From assembly GCA_963717765.1 (NCBI GenBank), contig CAVQWX010000002.1:1-64000 (forward strand): 64,000 nt of DNA, written 5' to 3'. How positions within the stretch are numbered: position 1 is the first letter of the stretch; the number at the start of each line of letters is the position of its first letter. This document shows positions 30,202 to 39,887 of the stretch, one piece after another. The notes beneath the pieces were generated by a model. It was not told where the DNA came from. It ran no database searches and worked only from the letters and a program-made list of their open reading frames with translations. The stretch is from JACDER01 sp963717765 (lineage in GTDB: Bacteria; Actinomycetota; Thermoleophilia; Gaiellales; Gaiellaceae). Made by a program: the position numbers and the translations under genes.

Positions 30202-30416
30202 TAGCGGTAGACGATCCGGCCGCGGTTCAGGTCGTACGGCGAGAGCTCGATCTTGACCTTGTCGCCCGGGTAGACGCGGATGCGGAAGCGGCGCATCTTG
30301 CCCGCGGTGTACCCGAGGGTCTCGTGGCCGTTTTCGAGCTGGATCTTGAACAGTCCGTTGGGGAAGGCCTCGATGACCTCTCCGTCCAGCTCGATCTTCT
30401 CTTCCTTTGTCGCCAT
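30198..30416 (-). CDS. infA: Translation initiation factor IF-1
   Basis: Essential initiation factor that blocks the ribosomal A site. 72 aa, the exact family length, from ATG 30416 with GAAGAGAG ahead. IELDGEVIEAFPNGLFKIQL, AGKMRRFRIRVYPGDKVKIE and LSPYDLNRGRIVYRY cover the whole OB fold. Ribosomal operon neighbours (rpmJ, rpsM) are absent; instead TA modules lie on both sides. Confidence 0.96.
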   Translation of the reverse strand: MATKEEKIELDGEVIEAFPNGLFKIQLENGHETLGYTAGKMRRFRIRVYPGDKVKIELSPYDLNRGRIVYRY

Positions 30417-30490
30417 CTCTCTTCAAAGTAGCGACAAAGCAGTAATGCACCGCCGGGTTCGATGCTGGGATGGGAAAAGCGCCGCCATCC

Positions 30491-30513
30491 TTTGCTAGCA
30501 GTCTGCTAGCAAA
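30491..30513. promoter_or_regulatory. Perfect 23-bp palindrome, likely TA operator
   Basis: TTTGCTAGCAG-t-CTGCTAGCAAA: perfect 11-bp arms around one base, ending 16 bp before the RHH antitoxin start. Likely autoregulatory site. Confidence 0.65.
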
Positions 30514-30529
30514 ATGCTACCATAGGCGT

Positions 30530-30772
30530 ATGGCGACGCTCCATGTTCGCAACGTTCCGGAGGACGTGTACGAGGCGCTGCGAAAGCGCGCCGAGTACGA
30601 GGGGCGCTCCATCAGCGCCACGACGATCGCGATTCTTCGCCATTCGCTGCCTGCCGCTTTCGACCCGGAAGCCTTCATCGCGGAGGTCGACGCCTCGATC
30701 GAACGCTGGTCGTGGCCGGAGGACGGTCCTACTCCGGAGGAGATCATCCGCCGGGACAGGGACTCTCGTTAA
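30530..30772 (+). CDS. FitA-like ribbon-helix-helix antitoxin
   Basis: 80 aa from ATG 30530. MATLHVRNVPEDVYEALRKR then EGRSISATTIAILRHSL is the FitA/Arc-type ribbon-helix-helix domain. The C-terminal WPEDGPTPEEIIRRDRDSR is the typical toxin-contacting arm of antitoxins paired with PIN proteins. A perfect palindrome sits just upstream; ATG 30530 rather than the upstream GTG is chosen because it follows the operator and begins the conserved strand. Confidence 0.8.
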   Translation: MATLHVRNVPEDVYEALRKRAEYEGRSISATTIAILRHSLPAAFDPEAFIAEVDASIERWSWPEDGPTPEEIIRRDRDSR

Positions 30773-31172
30773 CGATCTCGCCGTCTTCGATGCGAGCGCG
30801 GTTCTCCGCGCATTTCGGACCCGCCTGCCGGAAGCGCGCGAGTGGCGCGTTCGCGCGACGCGCGGCCACGTCCGGGCCCTCGCCCCGGGCTTGGTGTACG
30901 CCGAGATCGGGAACGCATTGCTTGTAGAGCAACGGGCCGGCCTGTTGCCGGCATCCGAGCTGGCGAGTGCGTTGAACGAGATCATGCGACTTCCACTCGC
31001 GGTGGTTCCCATCCGCGCCCTTATCGGTGATGCGCTCGCCATTGCGTCGGCTCGCGCGTTGTCCGCGTACGACGCTTGCTACGTGGCGTTGGCCGAAGCG
31101 AACGATGCCGTCCTCGTCACGGCCGACCGCAAACTGGCCGCTGCAACCACTCGCCCAGCGCTCATCGTTTAG
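30765..31172 (+). CDS. PIN-domain toxin (no canonical start)
   Basis: About 135 aa. LAVFDASAVLRAF gives the first Asp; APGLVYAEIGNALLVEQRAG the Glu; ARALSAYDACYVALAEANDA the next Asp; LVTADRKLAAAT the last. The frame lies +1 to the antitoxin and overlaps its last three codons. No ATG, GTG or TTG occurs in this frame close upstream; CTC 30765 or GTT 30768 falls where Met is expected. Either a near-cognate start with translational coupling or a sequence error. Confidence 0.72.
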   Translation, partial: LVNDLAVFDASAVLRAFRTRLPEAREWRVRATRGHVRALAPGLVYAEIGNALLVEQRAGLLPASELASALNEIMRLPLAVVPIRALIGDALAIASARALSAYDACYVALAEANDAVLVTADRKLAAATTRPALIV

Positions 31173-31248
31173 GCACAATGAGGCGTACAGCCTCGGTGGC
31201 GTTCGCTCCCGGTTCGCGCTCGGAGCCCTCGCAGCCGGGGCTGGCTAT

Positions 31249-31635
31249 TTAGGTGCAGACGGTCGGCTCGATGAGGTACGAGACCCGTTGCTCTCCCTCG
31301 CCGAGCGGGTAGCGATCCCACCCGCGGTACTTCTTGCCGAGCCGGTCGATGTCGGCCACGGCCTCGGCCCCCTCGCGGATCTCGACGACGCGCCCGCGGA
31401 GGTCCACATGCGTGTACGGGTCGCCGTCCGGCGAGATGGAGATCGCCACGCGCGCGTCGCGGCGCATGTTCGCCTCCTTCAGCCGTCCCTTCGCCGTGTT
31501 CACGAGAACGAGGTCGCCCTCGACGTCGATCCAGACCGGCGAGACGTGCGGCGAGCCGTCCTCCATCAGCTCGGCGAGGTAGGCGAAGTTCGTCCTGGTC
31601 AGCAGCTCGCGCGCTCGCTCGGACAGCCCCGCCAT
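31249..31635 (-). CDS. PPOX-class flavin/F420-dependent enzyme
   Basis: Split-barrel protein of the pyridoxamine-phosphate-oxidase superfamily, 128 aa from ATG 31635 (MAGLSERARELL). FAYLAELMEDGSPHVSPVWI, GDLVLVNTAKGRLKEANMRR, RVAISISPDGDPYTHVDLRG and WDRYPLGEGEQRVSYLIEP follow the F420-dependent PPOX pattern common in Actinomycetota. Binds FMN or F420 and reduces an unknown substrate. The frame stays open upstream, but homology starts at the chosen Met. Confidence 0.8.
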   Translation of the reverse strand: MAGLSERARELLTRTNFAYLAELMEDGSPHVSPVWIDVEGDLVLVNTAKGRLKEANMRRDARVAISISPDGDPYTHVDLRGRVVEIREGAEAVADIDRLGKKYRGWDRYPLGEGEQRVSYLIEPTVCT

Positions 31636-31689
31636 TGCTGAATTCGTACACGAATCTTGCATCAGCCCCCCATCTCCGGCGGCGACCAT

Positions 31690-31964
31690 GTGCGGCGTGA
31701 GGCGCGCATCAGTCTCGCGACGGCAATCCTCGCCGCGCTCGCGGTCGCCTGCTCGATCGTCTCGATCGAGAGCCAACGTCGCCGGACGGGCCGGCTACGG
31801 CTCGATCCAGGGCGAGCTGGCCGTGCGGCTCGCAAAGCTGAAGGACTGCGCCGGCGCGGCATGCAAGGCCTCGTTCTCGCGCAAGGGCCGCACCGTCACC
31901 GCGCATCTCCTTCAACGACGGTCGCGTCGTTCTCCGTGCTGGCACCCTGCCGAAGCGCTGCTAG
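31690..31964 (+). CDS. Small secreted hypothetical protein, frameshifted
   Basis: From GTG 31690: RREARISLATAILAALAVAC is a signal-peptide-like start. After a frame break near 31775 the reading is AGYGSIQGELAVRLAKLKDC, then AGAACKASFSRKGRTVTA, and after a second break near 31905, ISFNDGRVVLRAGTLPKRC to a TAG. About 90 aa with three to four Cys, likely disulfide-bonded outside the cell. Function unknown. Ends 17 bp before the dehydrogenase. Confidence 0.45.
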
Positions 31965-31981
31965 TACCTACACTCCCGGGC

Positions 31982-33263
31982 GTGGCCGAGACGGTCGAGC
32001 ACGTCGGGCTCGAGTGGGACACGCCGCTGTTCCTCACGGCGCGCACCCAGTTCGAGCAGGCGCTACCGCACGCGGAGCGTCCCCGACGCGGTGGCAGAGC
32101 GGCTCCGCTTCCCGGAGCGCGCGACGATGGTCTCGATGCCGGTGCAGATGGACGACGACGCCTGGGTCGTCCTTCCCGGCTACCGGGTGCAGCACTCGAG
32201 CGTGCTCGGGCCGACCAAGGGCGGGATCCGTTACGACCCGCACGTGACGCTCGGCGAGTGCGCGGCGTTGGCGATGTGGATGACCTGGAAGTGCGCGCTG
32301 CTGCGGCTCCCGTACGGCGGTGCCAAGGGCGGCGTCCGCTGCAACCCGCGCGAGCTGTCGGCCGCGGAGCTCCAGCGGCTGACGCGCCGCTTCACCGCCG
32401 AGATGATGTCCGTGATCGGCCCGCAGGAGGACATCCCCGCGCCGGACATGGCCACCGACGAGCAGACGATGGCCTGGATGATGGACACGTACTCGATGCA
32501 GAAGGGGTATGCCGTCCCCGAGGTCGTGACGGGGAAGCCGATCTCGATCGGCGGCTCGGTGTTCAGGGCGGAGGCGACCGGCGCCGGCGTGGTGATGGTG
32601 ACCGAGCGCGCCTGTGAGCGGCTCGGCCGGCCGCTTCCCGGGCAGACCTGCGTCGTGCAGGGGTTCGGGAAGGTCGGCGCGGTTGCGGCCGAGGAGCTGG
32701 TCGCGGTCGGGGCGAAGGTGGTGGCCGTCTCGGACGTATCCGGCGGGACGTACAACCCGGAGGGGCTCGACCTCGATGCGGTCACCGAGTGGGTGCTCGA
32801 GCACCGCCACGACATGGTCGAGTTCCCCGGCGGCGAGGTGGTGACCAACGAGGAGCTCCTCGAGCTACCGTGCGACGTCCTGGTGCTCGCGGCGCTCGAG
32901 GAGCAGCTCACGGCCGAGAACGCGGGCGCCGTGCAAGCGTCGCTGATCGCCGAGGGCGCGAACGGCCCGACGACGCTGGAGGCGGACGAGATCCTCGTCG
33001 AGCGCGGCATCCCCGTTCTGCCCGACGTCCTCACGAACGCCGGCGGCGTGACCGTCTCCTACTTCGAATGGGTTCAGGACCTGGGACGGTTGTTCTGGGG
33101 TCGCGACGAGACAAGGTTCAAACTGCGCGAGATGATGACCGACGCCTTCGACCGCGTCTGGCGCCTGTATGAGGAGCAGGGGCTGACGCTGCGGAACGCC
33201 GCGCTCGTGGCGGGGATCCGCGAGGTGGCCGGCGCTCTTACCGCGCGCGGCATCTATCCCTGA
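31982..33263 (+). CDS. Glu/Leu/Phe/Val family dehydrogenase (NAD(P)-glutamate dehydrogenase), one frameshift
   Basis: Catalyses reversible oxidative deamination of glutamate or a related amino acid, linking nitrogen and carbon metabolism. GTG 31982 starts VAETVEHVGLEWDTPLFLTA. A missing base near 32077 shifts the frame; the rest (RLRFPERATMVSMPVQMDDD to LTARGIYP) is continuous. Seen: SSVLGPTKGGIRYDP and YGGAKGGVRCNP (catalytic Lys region), GPQEDIPAPDMATD, and the NAD(P) fold VVQGFGKVGAVAAEELVAVG. About 426 aa, normal for hexameric enzymes. The stop overlaps the CBS gene start (TGATG), so the two are co-translated. Confidence 0.9.
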
Positions 33264-33673
33264 TGCGGGTGAGCCTGGTCAAGGACGCGATGGTTCCGGA
33301 CCCGCCCTGGCTGGCGGCCGAGGCGACCGCGCAGGAGGCGGGCGTCCTGCTGGCTCGACCGGAAGTGCGCGCCGTATTCGTGTGCGACGACGAGGGGCTC
33401 ACAGGCGTCGTGACGCGGAAGACTCTCGTCCGCGAGGTCGTCGCGCCGGGACGGCATCCGCGCGAGACGCCGCTCGGCGAGATCGCCGAGGAGCCGCACT
33501 ACACGATCGACGCCTCCGAGCAGCTCGACGGCGCCTTTCGTTTCCTCGAGGAGCACGACGCCGAGCGAGTGCCGGTGGTGGACGGTGGGCGGCTCGTCGG
33601 GGTGCTGAGCAGGTCGGTCCTGCAACGCCGCCTGGCCGAGGACGAGGGCCCCGAGGCTCAGCAGCAGACGTAG
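33263..33673 (+). CDS. CBS-domain protein
   Basis: 136 aa carrying a pair of CBS motifs: LVKDAMVPDPPWLAAEATAQ with VFVCDDEGLTGVVTRKTLVR, and YTIDASEQLDGAFRFLEEHD with VPVVDGGRLVGVLSRSVLQR. Such pairs bind adenine nucleotides and sense energy state. ATG 33263 overlaps the dehydrogenase stop, suggesting it regulates or is co-expressed with that enzyme; this is inference. The last 16 bp overlap the convergent ppx gene. Confidence 0.85.
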   Translation: MRVSLVKDAMVPDPPWLAAEATAQEAGVLLARPEVRAVFVCDDEGLTGVVTRKTLVREVVAPGRHPRETPLGEIAEEPHYTIDASEQLDGAFRFLEEHDAERVPVVDGGRLVGVLSRSVLQRRLAEDEGPEAQQQT

Positions 33674-34567
33674 GCGCCCGGAGGCGCCTCGCCTTCGGCC
33701 GGTTCGGGCAGCTCCGCGGCCTCGAGCGCCGCGCCGTCCAGCAGGTCGCGCACGCTCGCTTCGATCTCGTCCAGGCCATAGGCGCGGAGGATCTCGTTCA
33801 GGATGACCGACCCGGCGAGAATGAACGGGGCGCGCTTGGGGTTGAGTGGCCCGAGCTCCTTTCGCTCTTCGAGCGAGAGCGCCGCCAGCTCGGCGACCTG
33901 GCGCGCGACGGTCTCCGCGCGGAGGACGTGCCCCTCCGCCTCGTGCTCGTGGAACCGCTCGAGGCCGAGGTCGAGGGCGGCCAGCGCCAGGAACGTACCG
34001 GCGACGCCGATCGCGGCCCCCAGGTCGACGTCGTCCGGAAGGTGCCCACGCACCACGTTTGCCATCGCCTCGCGGTCTTCGCCGAACTGCTCGGTCAGGC
34101 GGACGGAGCCGACGTCCATGCTCGACTGCCCGGTCGGCCAGGACCAGCTCGGTCGAGCCGCCACCGATGTCCACGACCATGACGCCAGCGAGGTCGCCTT
34201 CGCCAAGGGTCGCACCCGCGAAGGTCAGCCGCGCCTCCTCCTCCCCGGTCAGGAGCCGCGTCGTGAAGCCGTAGCTCCACTCGATCTCGCCGAGGAAGGC
34301 CTCGCCGTTCTCCGCGTCGCGGACGGCGCTCGTCGCCACGCACAGGACGCGCTCGGCGCCGAGCTCCTCGATCCGCCGCCGGTACTCGGAGAGGACGTTC
34401 CGCACGCGCGCGATGGGGAGGGGGAGGAGCCGCCGGCGCGCGTCCACGCCCTCGCCGAGCCCGGTGATCTCCTCACGCCGCTCCACGGCGTCGACCGTCC
34501 CGTCGCCCACGTCGGCGACAAGGAGCCGAGTCGTGTTCGTGCCGAGATCAACGGCCGCCACACGCAT
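33658..34567 (-). CDS. Ppx/GppA exopolyphosphatase family protein, one frameshift
   Basis: Hydrolyses polyphosphate or pppGpp. ATG 34567 gives MRVAAVDLGTNTTRLLVADV (phosphate-binding loop), VLCVATSAVRDAENGEAFLG, LLTGEEEARLTFAGA and VMVVDIGGGSTELVL (second ATP-type loop). A frame break near 34130 follows; the gene resumes SVRLTEQFGEDREAMANVVR and VAGTFLALAALDL to PEPAEGEAPPGAYVCC. About 303 aa, the length of short actinobacterial Ppx. The initiator tRNA lies 23 bp upstream in the opposite direction. Confidence 0.88.
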
Positions 34568-34572
34568 GGAGC

Positions 34573-34578
34573 TATAAT
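34573..34578 (+). promoter_or_regulatory. TATAAT -10 element for the initiator tRNA
   Basis: A consensus TATAAT stands 12 bp before the tRNA 5' end, overlapping the 5' side of the divergent ppx gene. No good -35 match is visible. Confidence 0.5.
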
Positions 34579-34589
34579 TGCCGCTGCGA

Positions 34590-34666
34590 CGCGGGGTGGA
34601 GCAGTCAGGTAGCTCGCCGGGCTCATAACCCGGAGGTCGCAGGTTCAAATCCTGCCCCCGCTACCA
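34590..34666 (+). tRNA. tRNA-fMet (initiator, CAT)
   Basis: 77-nt cloverleaf ending in encoded CCA. Acceptor CGCGGGG pairs with CCCCGCT, leaving a C1/U72 mismatch; an unpaired first position is the initiator hallmark. The anticodon stem CCGGG-CTCATAA-CCCGG carries three G:C pairs next to the loop, another initiator feature, with anticodon CAT. The T arm is GCAGG-TTCAAAT-CCTGC. Its 3' 41 bases recur at 41078-41118. Confidence 0.95.
34624..34664 (+). repeat. attL-like direct repeat inside tRNA-fMet 3' end
   Basis: 41 bp (CATAACCCGGAGGTCGCAGG... to CGCTAC) shared with 41078-41118 with one mismatch. Starts in the anticodon loop and ends two bases short of the tRNA 3' end, the usual position of attachment sites. 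Confidence 0.75.
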
Positions 34667-34681
34667 TTTTGAGTTGTAATC

Positions 34682-34710
34682 ACACCTAGGGCCTTTAGGG
34701 CCCTAAGTGT
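34682..34710 (+). terminator. Hairpin after tRNA-fMet
   Basis: ACACCTAGGGCC and GGCCCTAAGTGT form 12-bp arms with one mismatch and a short loop, followed by TTTGT. Probable terminator for the tRNA transcript or the converging recombinase gene. Confidence 0.5.
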
Positions 34711-35568
34711 TTGTATGGCACCCTCGCGGACTCGCTCCCTGGGGTGTTTCTGTTTGGACCCTCCTGCGCGGCGACCTCTCGCGCCGCTTGTAGAAGAAGA
34801 TCGAACGGAGCGGCGAGGTCGCTGCGAAGAGGCTTTTCGTCCTCGACGTAAAGCTTCGTGAAGAAGACTTGATTGAACAGCCTTCGCACAAGTGGTGGAG
34901 CAGCCGATACGCGTATTCGCAGTCAGTCGCGAGCTGGAGCGCTCGTTCGAGGTTTGTCTCGACCTGCTTGATGATCGGCTGTGGCCGCGACTTCACACTC
35001 GATCGAGGCAAGTCGTGCTGAGATGCGGTGCTGCTCGACCCTGAGCAGGTCGAGCGGAACGGCTCCGGCGTAGTGGGCTTCAAGAAGTTTCGTGCGCTCG
35101 TTGAGAAGCCGCGTCTGCTCGCCGGTAAGCCGGTAGTGCGCGGTGCGCGCCTCTTCGAAGTGCGCGCGCAGCCCATTGAGGAGCAACTCGCGCAGTGCGT
35201 CAGCTGCGTCTGACGGAACCTCGAGTGTTGCGTAGTGCTCCTCCACGAGTTCCTCAACGCGAGCCATGGCGAGCGCGCATCTTGCAATCTGTCCGCTTCT
35301 GATGCTTCCCGATGCAGGTGAAGTAGGCGTATCGTTTCCCGGTGCGGCTGAGTGAGCGAGTGACGATCACGCGACGGCCGCAACGCCAAGCGAACAGGCT
35401 GCTCTTGAGGTAGTGGTTGTGACTTCGTTGTTTCTCGACGGCGTGGTTGTGCGCGGTGAGCACGTCTTGTACTCGCTGCCATACGCCTGCGGTCACGAGC
35501 GGTTCGTGTCGACCTTCGTACTCGACGCCGCGATACACGATCACGCCTTTGTAGTAGGGGTGCCGCAA
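34703..35568 (-). pseudogene. Large serine recombinase, 5'-truncated and frameshifted
   Basis: C-terminal part of a site-specific serine recombinase. From 35568: ILRHPYYKGVIVYRGVEYEG and RHEPLVTAGVWQRVQDVL (recombinase domain), RSHNHYLKSSLFAWRCGRRV then KRYAYFTCIGKH (zinc-ribbon, one Cys apparently replaced), a coiled coil around ARTAHYRLTGEQTRLLNERT, and VRRLFNQVFFTKLYVEDEKP near 34870. Breaks near 35270, 34985 and 34900 separate these. The N-terminal resolvase domain with its catalytic Ser is missing; sequence upstream of 35568 is unrelated. It cannot catalyse integration as it stands. Confidence 0.75.
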
Positions 35569-35781
35569 GATCTACCTGTCCCCAAGTGCTGTCCCCTACA
35601 TCTCAAGCCGAGCAGCTCTTTGGCTTGAGCACGCAGGTTGCAGACCACACAGCACCTCCGTTGAAGGGAGGTGCTCGGCGGTCCGAGTTGATAGGACTCA
35701 GTTCTCGCAGCAAATCCCGGGTGTCTAACGACTACGAGTCTCGGCGATCGCGATGCGAGGTGGCTGGCTTGAATGACCTCT
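35569..35781. other. Intergenic stretch within the degraded element
   Basis: 213 bp between the truncated recombinase and the 3' end of the SARP fusion. CACAGCACCTCC-gttga-AGGGAGGTGCT around 35648-35676 can form a hairpin and may be a terminator. No gene is seen. Confidence 0.3.
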
Positions 35782-38700
35782 TCAGCGCGCCTGGACTTGA
35801 TCGACGATGATTCCGAGCAGCGCGTGGTGTTGGTAGTTGCGGACGCGCTTGGACACGAGTTCGATTTGACGTGGGTTCACGAGCGGCACCCACGTCTGCG
35901 CGATCGACGAGCTTTCTGTCGCGCCGGGCTAGGAGATGGAGGCATGCCGCGGATCGGTGCCGAGAGCCGCGGAACCGACGTGAGGACGATCGCCGTGACG
36001 CAAAAAAATTGGTGGTTGTATGCGGCCGCGCACGCGAACCAGGGGGCGAAGAAGTTGTAGGGCGTGCTGTCGGACCACGCAGGTGGCGTGATCTGGATCG
36101 CGCGAAATGTCGTCGGTCCGGCGCTGTCGAAGTAGGAAGCGAGCTCGAAGTGCGACCTCGCCCGGTACCCGAGCCGACGCAATAACCGGACGGTGTAGGT
36201 GACGACATCACGGACCGGCCAGCCACCCGCGTCACTGGCGGCCCAGACAGTGATCCGCTGCCCGCGGGTGCCCGAAGCGAGGACCAGGTGCCGTGCGGTG
36301 GCGAGATCGGGTGCTGTCCATGCTCCCTGCGCATTCGGGTGGCGGGTGTAAGGGCAGTATCGGCGGTCACCCACGATGCCCGTGGCAGCACCTGTCGCGT
36401 CGGCGAGGCGCGTCCTGCGGCCGGAGAGCTTCACAATGGCTCGCCGATCGATGGCGTAGTTGACGCTTTGCCACCGCGGACTCTTGAAGGCGGCGTCGCG
36501 GTGTTGATTTGCAGGAAGTCCGTTTGGGTGCCGGGCGAGCTGTGCAGCTGGCCGCTGTAACGGGTTCTGAGCACGAACAGCATTCGCGGTGGGATCGAGG
36601 CGGCCATTCAGTCTGCTCGAACGCCTTCGACCGGCGGACCTCCAGGACATGATTTGAGGACGAAGCACATACAGTGACCTCGGGTTGCCGTCCTGGAATT
36701 GTGCGATGCGACACCCCGAAAGAGGGATTGCGGACGACGGACTCCTTCGGCGGCGATCTGGACCGGCAGGGCCGGTGCCGGGTATCGGTCGCGTGCGAGC
36801 GGCGGACGTCGGAGTGCCGGGCGGCACGGGCGTTGCAAGTCCTCCGATTGTCAGCTTTTGCAGGAAGTTCGAGTCCGGCGCGGTCAGACGGAAGGTGAGT
36901 GTGGACGCTGCGTCATCGGAGACGATGCCGGCCGAGAGGTCGCAGCGCTCGACCCCGCAGGCCCGCGCGCCGACGATGCCGGCGAAGTAATCGGCTCCGG
37001 GCGAGCGAAGCCTGAAGAGACGCTCGAAGGCGCGCCGGAAGTCCCGAGCGCGCAGCGGCTGGCCGTTCGAATAGCGGATCCCTGAGCGGAGGCGAAAGGT
37101 GTAGGTGGTACCGCCGGCAGTGGCGACCGGGAGGCTGAGCGCGAGGTCGGGTACGAGGCGAAGCCCTTCGGTCCGCTTCATGTTGAAGATCACGAGCGGT
37201 CGGCGTGAGGCCTTCCAGAAGAGGGTGAGAGGTCGGTCTGAGAGCTGGATCCATCGAGAACGGCATGGTGTGCAGAAGAACGAGCGTGCCTCCGGCGTTT
37301 CGTTCCTGTCGATTCGTCGCGACCAGATCCTTCCGCCGTCGGTCGCGAGCGCGGCGGGCCGCCACCCACGCGTGAGATGTCGACGACAAGATTGCTGCGC
37401 TGATCGATGCGCGACACCGTCCCGGAGTAGCGACTTGCGACCCACACCGACTCGGCATCGGCCGCGAGTGAGACCGCGGCGCTCGCGACGGAACACGGTG
37501 GATCGAGCGGTGAGCGGGTAGACTCTCGAGACGGTCGCGTAGGGGATCAGTTCGCGCCAGACGGCCGCATGAGAGCGATCGCGTGCGGGGTTCCCGATTG
37601 GAACAGTCGCTCGTCTCCCCGGAGCGAGCGTCCACCCCGGTCAGCGAACCGGCGCCGTAATCTGCGACCAGTTGAGCTTGCCTTGACGGCCTCGTGTTGG
37701 GCTGGTCGCGGCGTTCGAGTGCCGGCCACCAAGAATCCGAAACGGGACCGAAGTCCGATCAGCGATGTATCCGGCGATTCGGGTTCCCTTAGAGCTCCAG
37801 CCGAAGGCGAGCGCGTCCCTGCGTCAAAAGAGTTGGCGATGACGTTGGGCCAGCGCCCGCGCCGGATCGATCCGCGAAATCGTCGCTCCAGGAACCTTGG
37901 CGACAGACGGCGCCTGCGCCGAGGGCGATCGCTCCCGGGTATGCACCTCAGCGTGAGAATGCCTGTCGACGCGCGACTCACGCTCGGTCGAGAGGATCAG
38001 CGCCCAGTTGATCTGGGCCACTCGAGCGTCTCCGTTCGGCACATGGCCGAAGCCGCCGTACGTCATAGGCGGCGGTGCGCCTGCGAAGAGTGGAACGGCT
38101 CCCGAGTTCGACCACGCGGGCCGACGCGACCGCGGTCACCGACGCCGGGCTAAGGCCTGTCCACAACTTGATCCCAACCACTCCGCTCACCACGACGGCC
38201 GCCATAACGCATCCGGCGACGACAACCCGTCTTCGACTCGCAACACGGCGCACTCGGCGTGCCGCTCCAGGTGTTGGCGGAGTACCGAGACGGGGGTCGT
38301 GCTCGAGTATGCCGCGCTCGAGCTCTCGAGCTGCGGCCCTGGCTCGAGCCCGAGATCCTCGGCCAAGCGGCGACGCGCCCCCTGGTAGGCGGCGAGCGCG
38401 TCCGCTTGGCGCCCCGCGCGGTAGAGCCGCTGCATCAGACTCTCGACGAGTTGCTCGCGGAACGGATACCGGTCTACGAGCCGCTGCAGAAAGAGGACGA
38501 GAACAAGGTCTCCTCCGATAGTGAGCTCGCAGGCGATTCGCTCATCGAGAGCCACGAGACGACGCTCTTCGAGCCATTCCGCCTCCTGGCCTGCAAAGTA
38601 CTCGTCGCGGACATCGGCCAGCGCCGGCCCTCGCCAGAGCTCGAGAGCGCGCCGCAGCACCTTCACGGCTCCCCTGGCGTCACGGGAACTGGCCAGGGCG

Positions 38701-39020
38701 CGACCTTACTCGAGGAGCGCCTCGAACTGCTGCAAGTCGAGCTCGCCCGCTCCAACAAGAATCCTGTATCCAGGCGCCTTGCGCTCGATCCGCTCCGCGC
38801 CGAGCAGACCTCTCAGCCGCGAGACGTAGCTTTCGAGCGACCGTTGCCCCGACAGCGGGGGTCGTTCCCCCCACAGACCATCGACAAGACGGTCACGCGA
38901 GACGACCTCGTTCGCGTTCAGCAGCAGTAACGCCAGGAGCGCGCGCTGCTTCGACCCACCCACTGGCACCGGGCGCCCGTCGGCGACGACCTCCACGGCA
39001 CCAAGGATCGCGAACTCCAT
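35782..39020 (-). CDS. Membrane-anchored SARP-type regulator fused to beta-propeller and family 5 solute-binding domain, frameshifted
   Basis: One long gene read in pieces. ATG 39020: MEFAILGAVEVVADGRPVPV, SKQRALLALLLLNANEVVSR (OmpR-type winged helix), SLESYVSRLRGLLGAERIER; then the BTAD domain (FREQLVESLMQRLYRAGRQA, then DALAAYQGARRRLAEDLGLE). A membrane helix follows (VVVAGCVMAAVVVSGVVGIK, about 38200), then propeller blades (VWVASRYSGTVSRIDQRSNL, near 37430). Next comes an OppA-like family 5 binding protein (FRLRSGIRYSNGQPLRARDF, VNYAIDRRAIVKL, PTPYNFFAPWFA-type end), finishing VPLVNPRQIELVSKRVRNYQ and VQAR before TGA 35782. About 1080 aa with roughly ten frame breaks. The reading is a DNA-binding cytoplasmic head with an outside ligand-binding part; the ligand is unknown. 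Confidence 0.72.
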
Positions 39021-39115
39021 CGGCCGAGCTTACGCCGTCTGCAAGGCCTTTTCGACATTCCTGCAACGAGCGCGGAGCAGCATTGCCAGAGCGAATCACC
39101 GACAAGGAGCCAGCG

Positions 39116-39887
39116 ATGTCACTCCGCTCGAAATCTCGTCGCGATCGGCTGCCTCACCGCCGTCGTCGCTTCATCGGCGCTTGCGAGTGGCGAAACGAGG
39201 TCGCCCAAGGTCACCTCGAGCATGGACGGCAAGGCGGTCATGCCGCTTCGCATCCACTGGATCGGGCGGCCGAGGTTGCCCTGTCGAAGGTCTAAGGAGC
39301 TGGACTTTCTGATCGACGGGCGTCCTGGCTGGGTCGAGCACAGAACGCCATTCGTCTACGCGAACGGCGGGAACTGGCTTGTCACCTCGTTCCTGACACC
39401 TGGGATGCACGCCTTCGCGATCCGGCTGACCACGCTAGACGGCGGCAAGAGCACCGACACTGTTCGCGCAAGAGTGGTCGCTGCGCCAGCCCCGCCCGCG
39501 CCACTCGTCGGAACCTGGCAGCGGTCGATGACCGCTGACGACGCCAAGAAGGCAACGTCCGGGCAGCCGCCGCCGCCGCCGGGGCTGTGGAAGATCACGA
39601 TCAGCTCGAAGGGCTGGGTGATGACCGACCCGCAAGGCGGCGGTCTGATTCTCGACGTCGCCTATCTCACGCCGGCAAAACTGCCGGCTTCCTTTCCCGA
39701 GCCGACTGCTTCTTTGAAGCCGGGCTTAAGGTCACTCGAACCCTGCTCCGGAGACTGGCTGGGTCAACGGAGAAGGGAGCGAGATGAACCGCCTCAAGTC
39801 AGCAGTGCTCATCGGTCAAGCCGAGGAGGATCATGTCGTCCAAGACGTTGCACATCAGCGTGCCATTCGCCATTGCGCTCGCGCTGA
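39116..39887 (+). pseudogene. Secreted hypothetical protein, frameshifted and likely 3'-truncated
   Basis: ATG 39116 begins a basic leader; after frame breaks near 39150 and 39200 the reading is SMDGKAVMPLRIHWIGRP, KELDFLIDGRPGWVEHRTPF, NGGNWLVTSFLTPGMHAFAI (an Ig-like fold), then LVGTWQRSMTADDAKKATSG and GLWKITISSKGWVMTDPQGG, a lipocalin-like module. After about 39690 the frame loses similarity and runs into the next gene. A short GCCGGCA-aaac-TGCCGGC hairpin lies at 39671-39688. Likely exported; function unknown. Confidence 0.45.
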
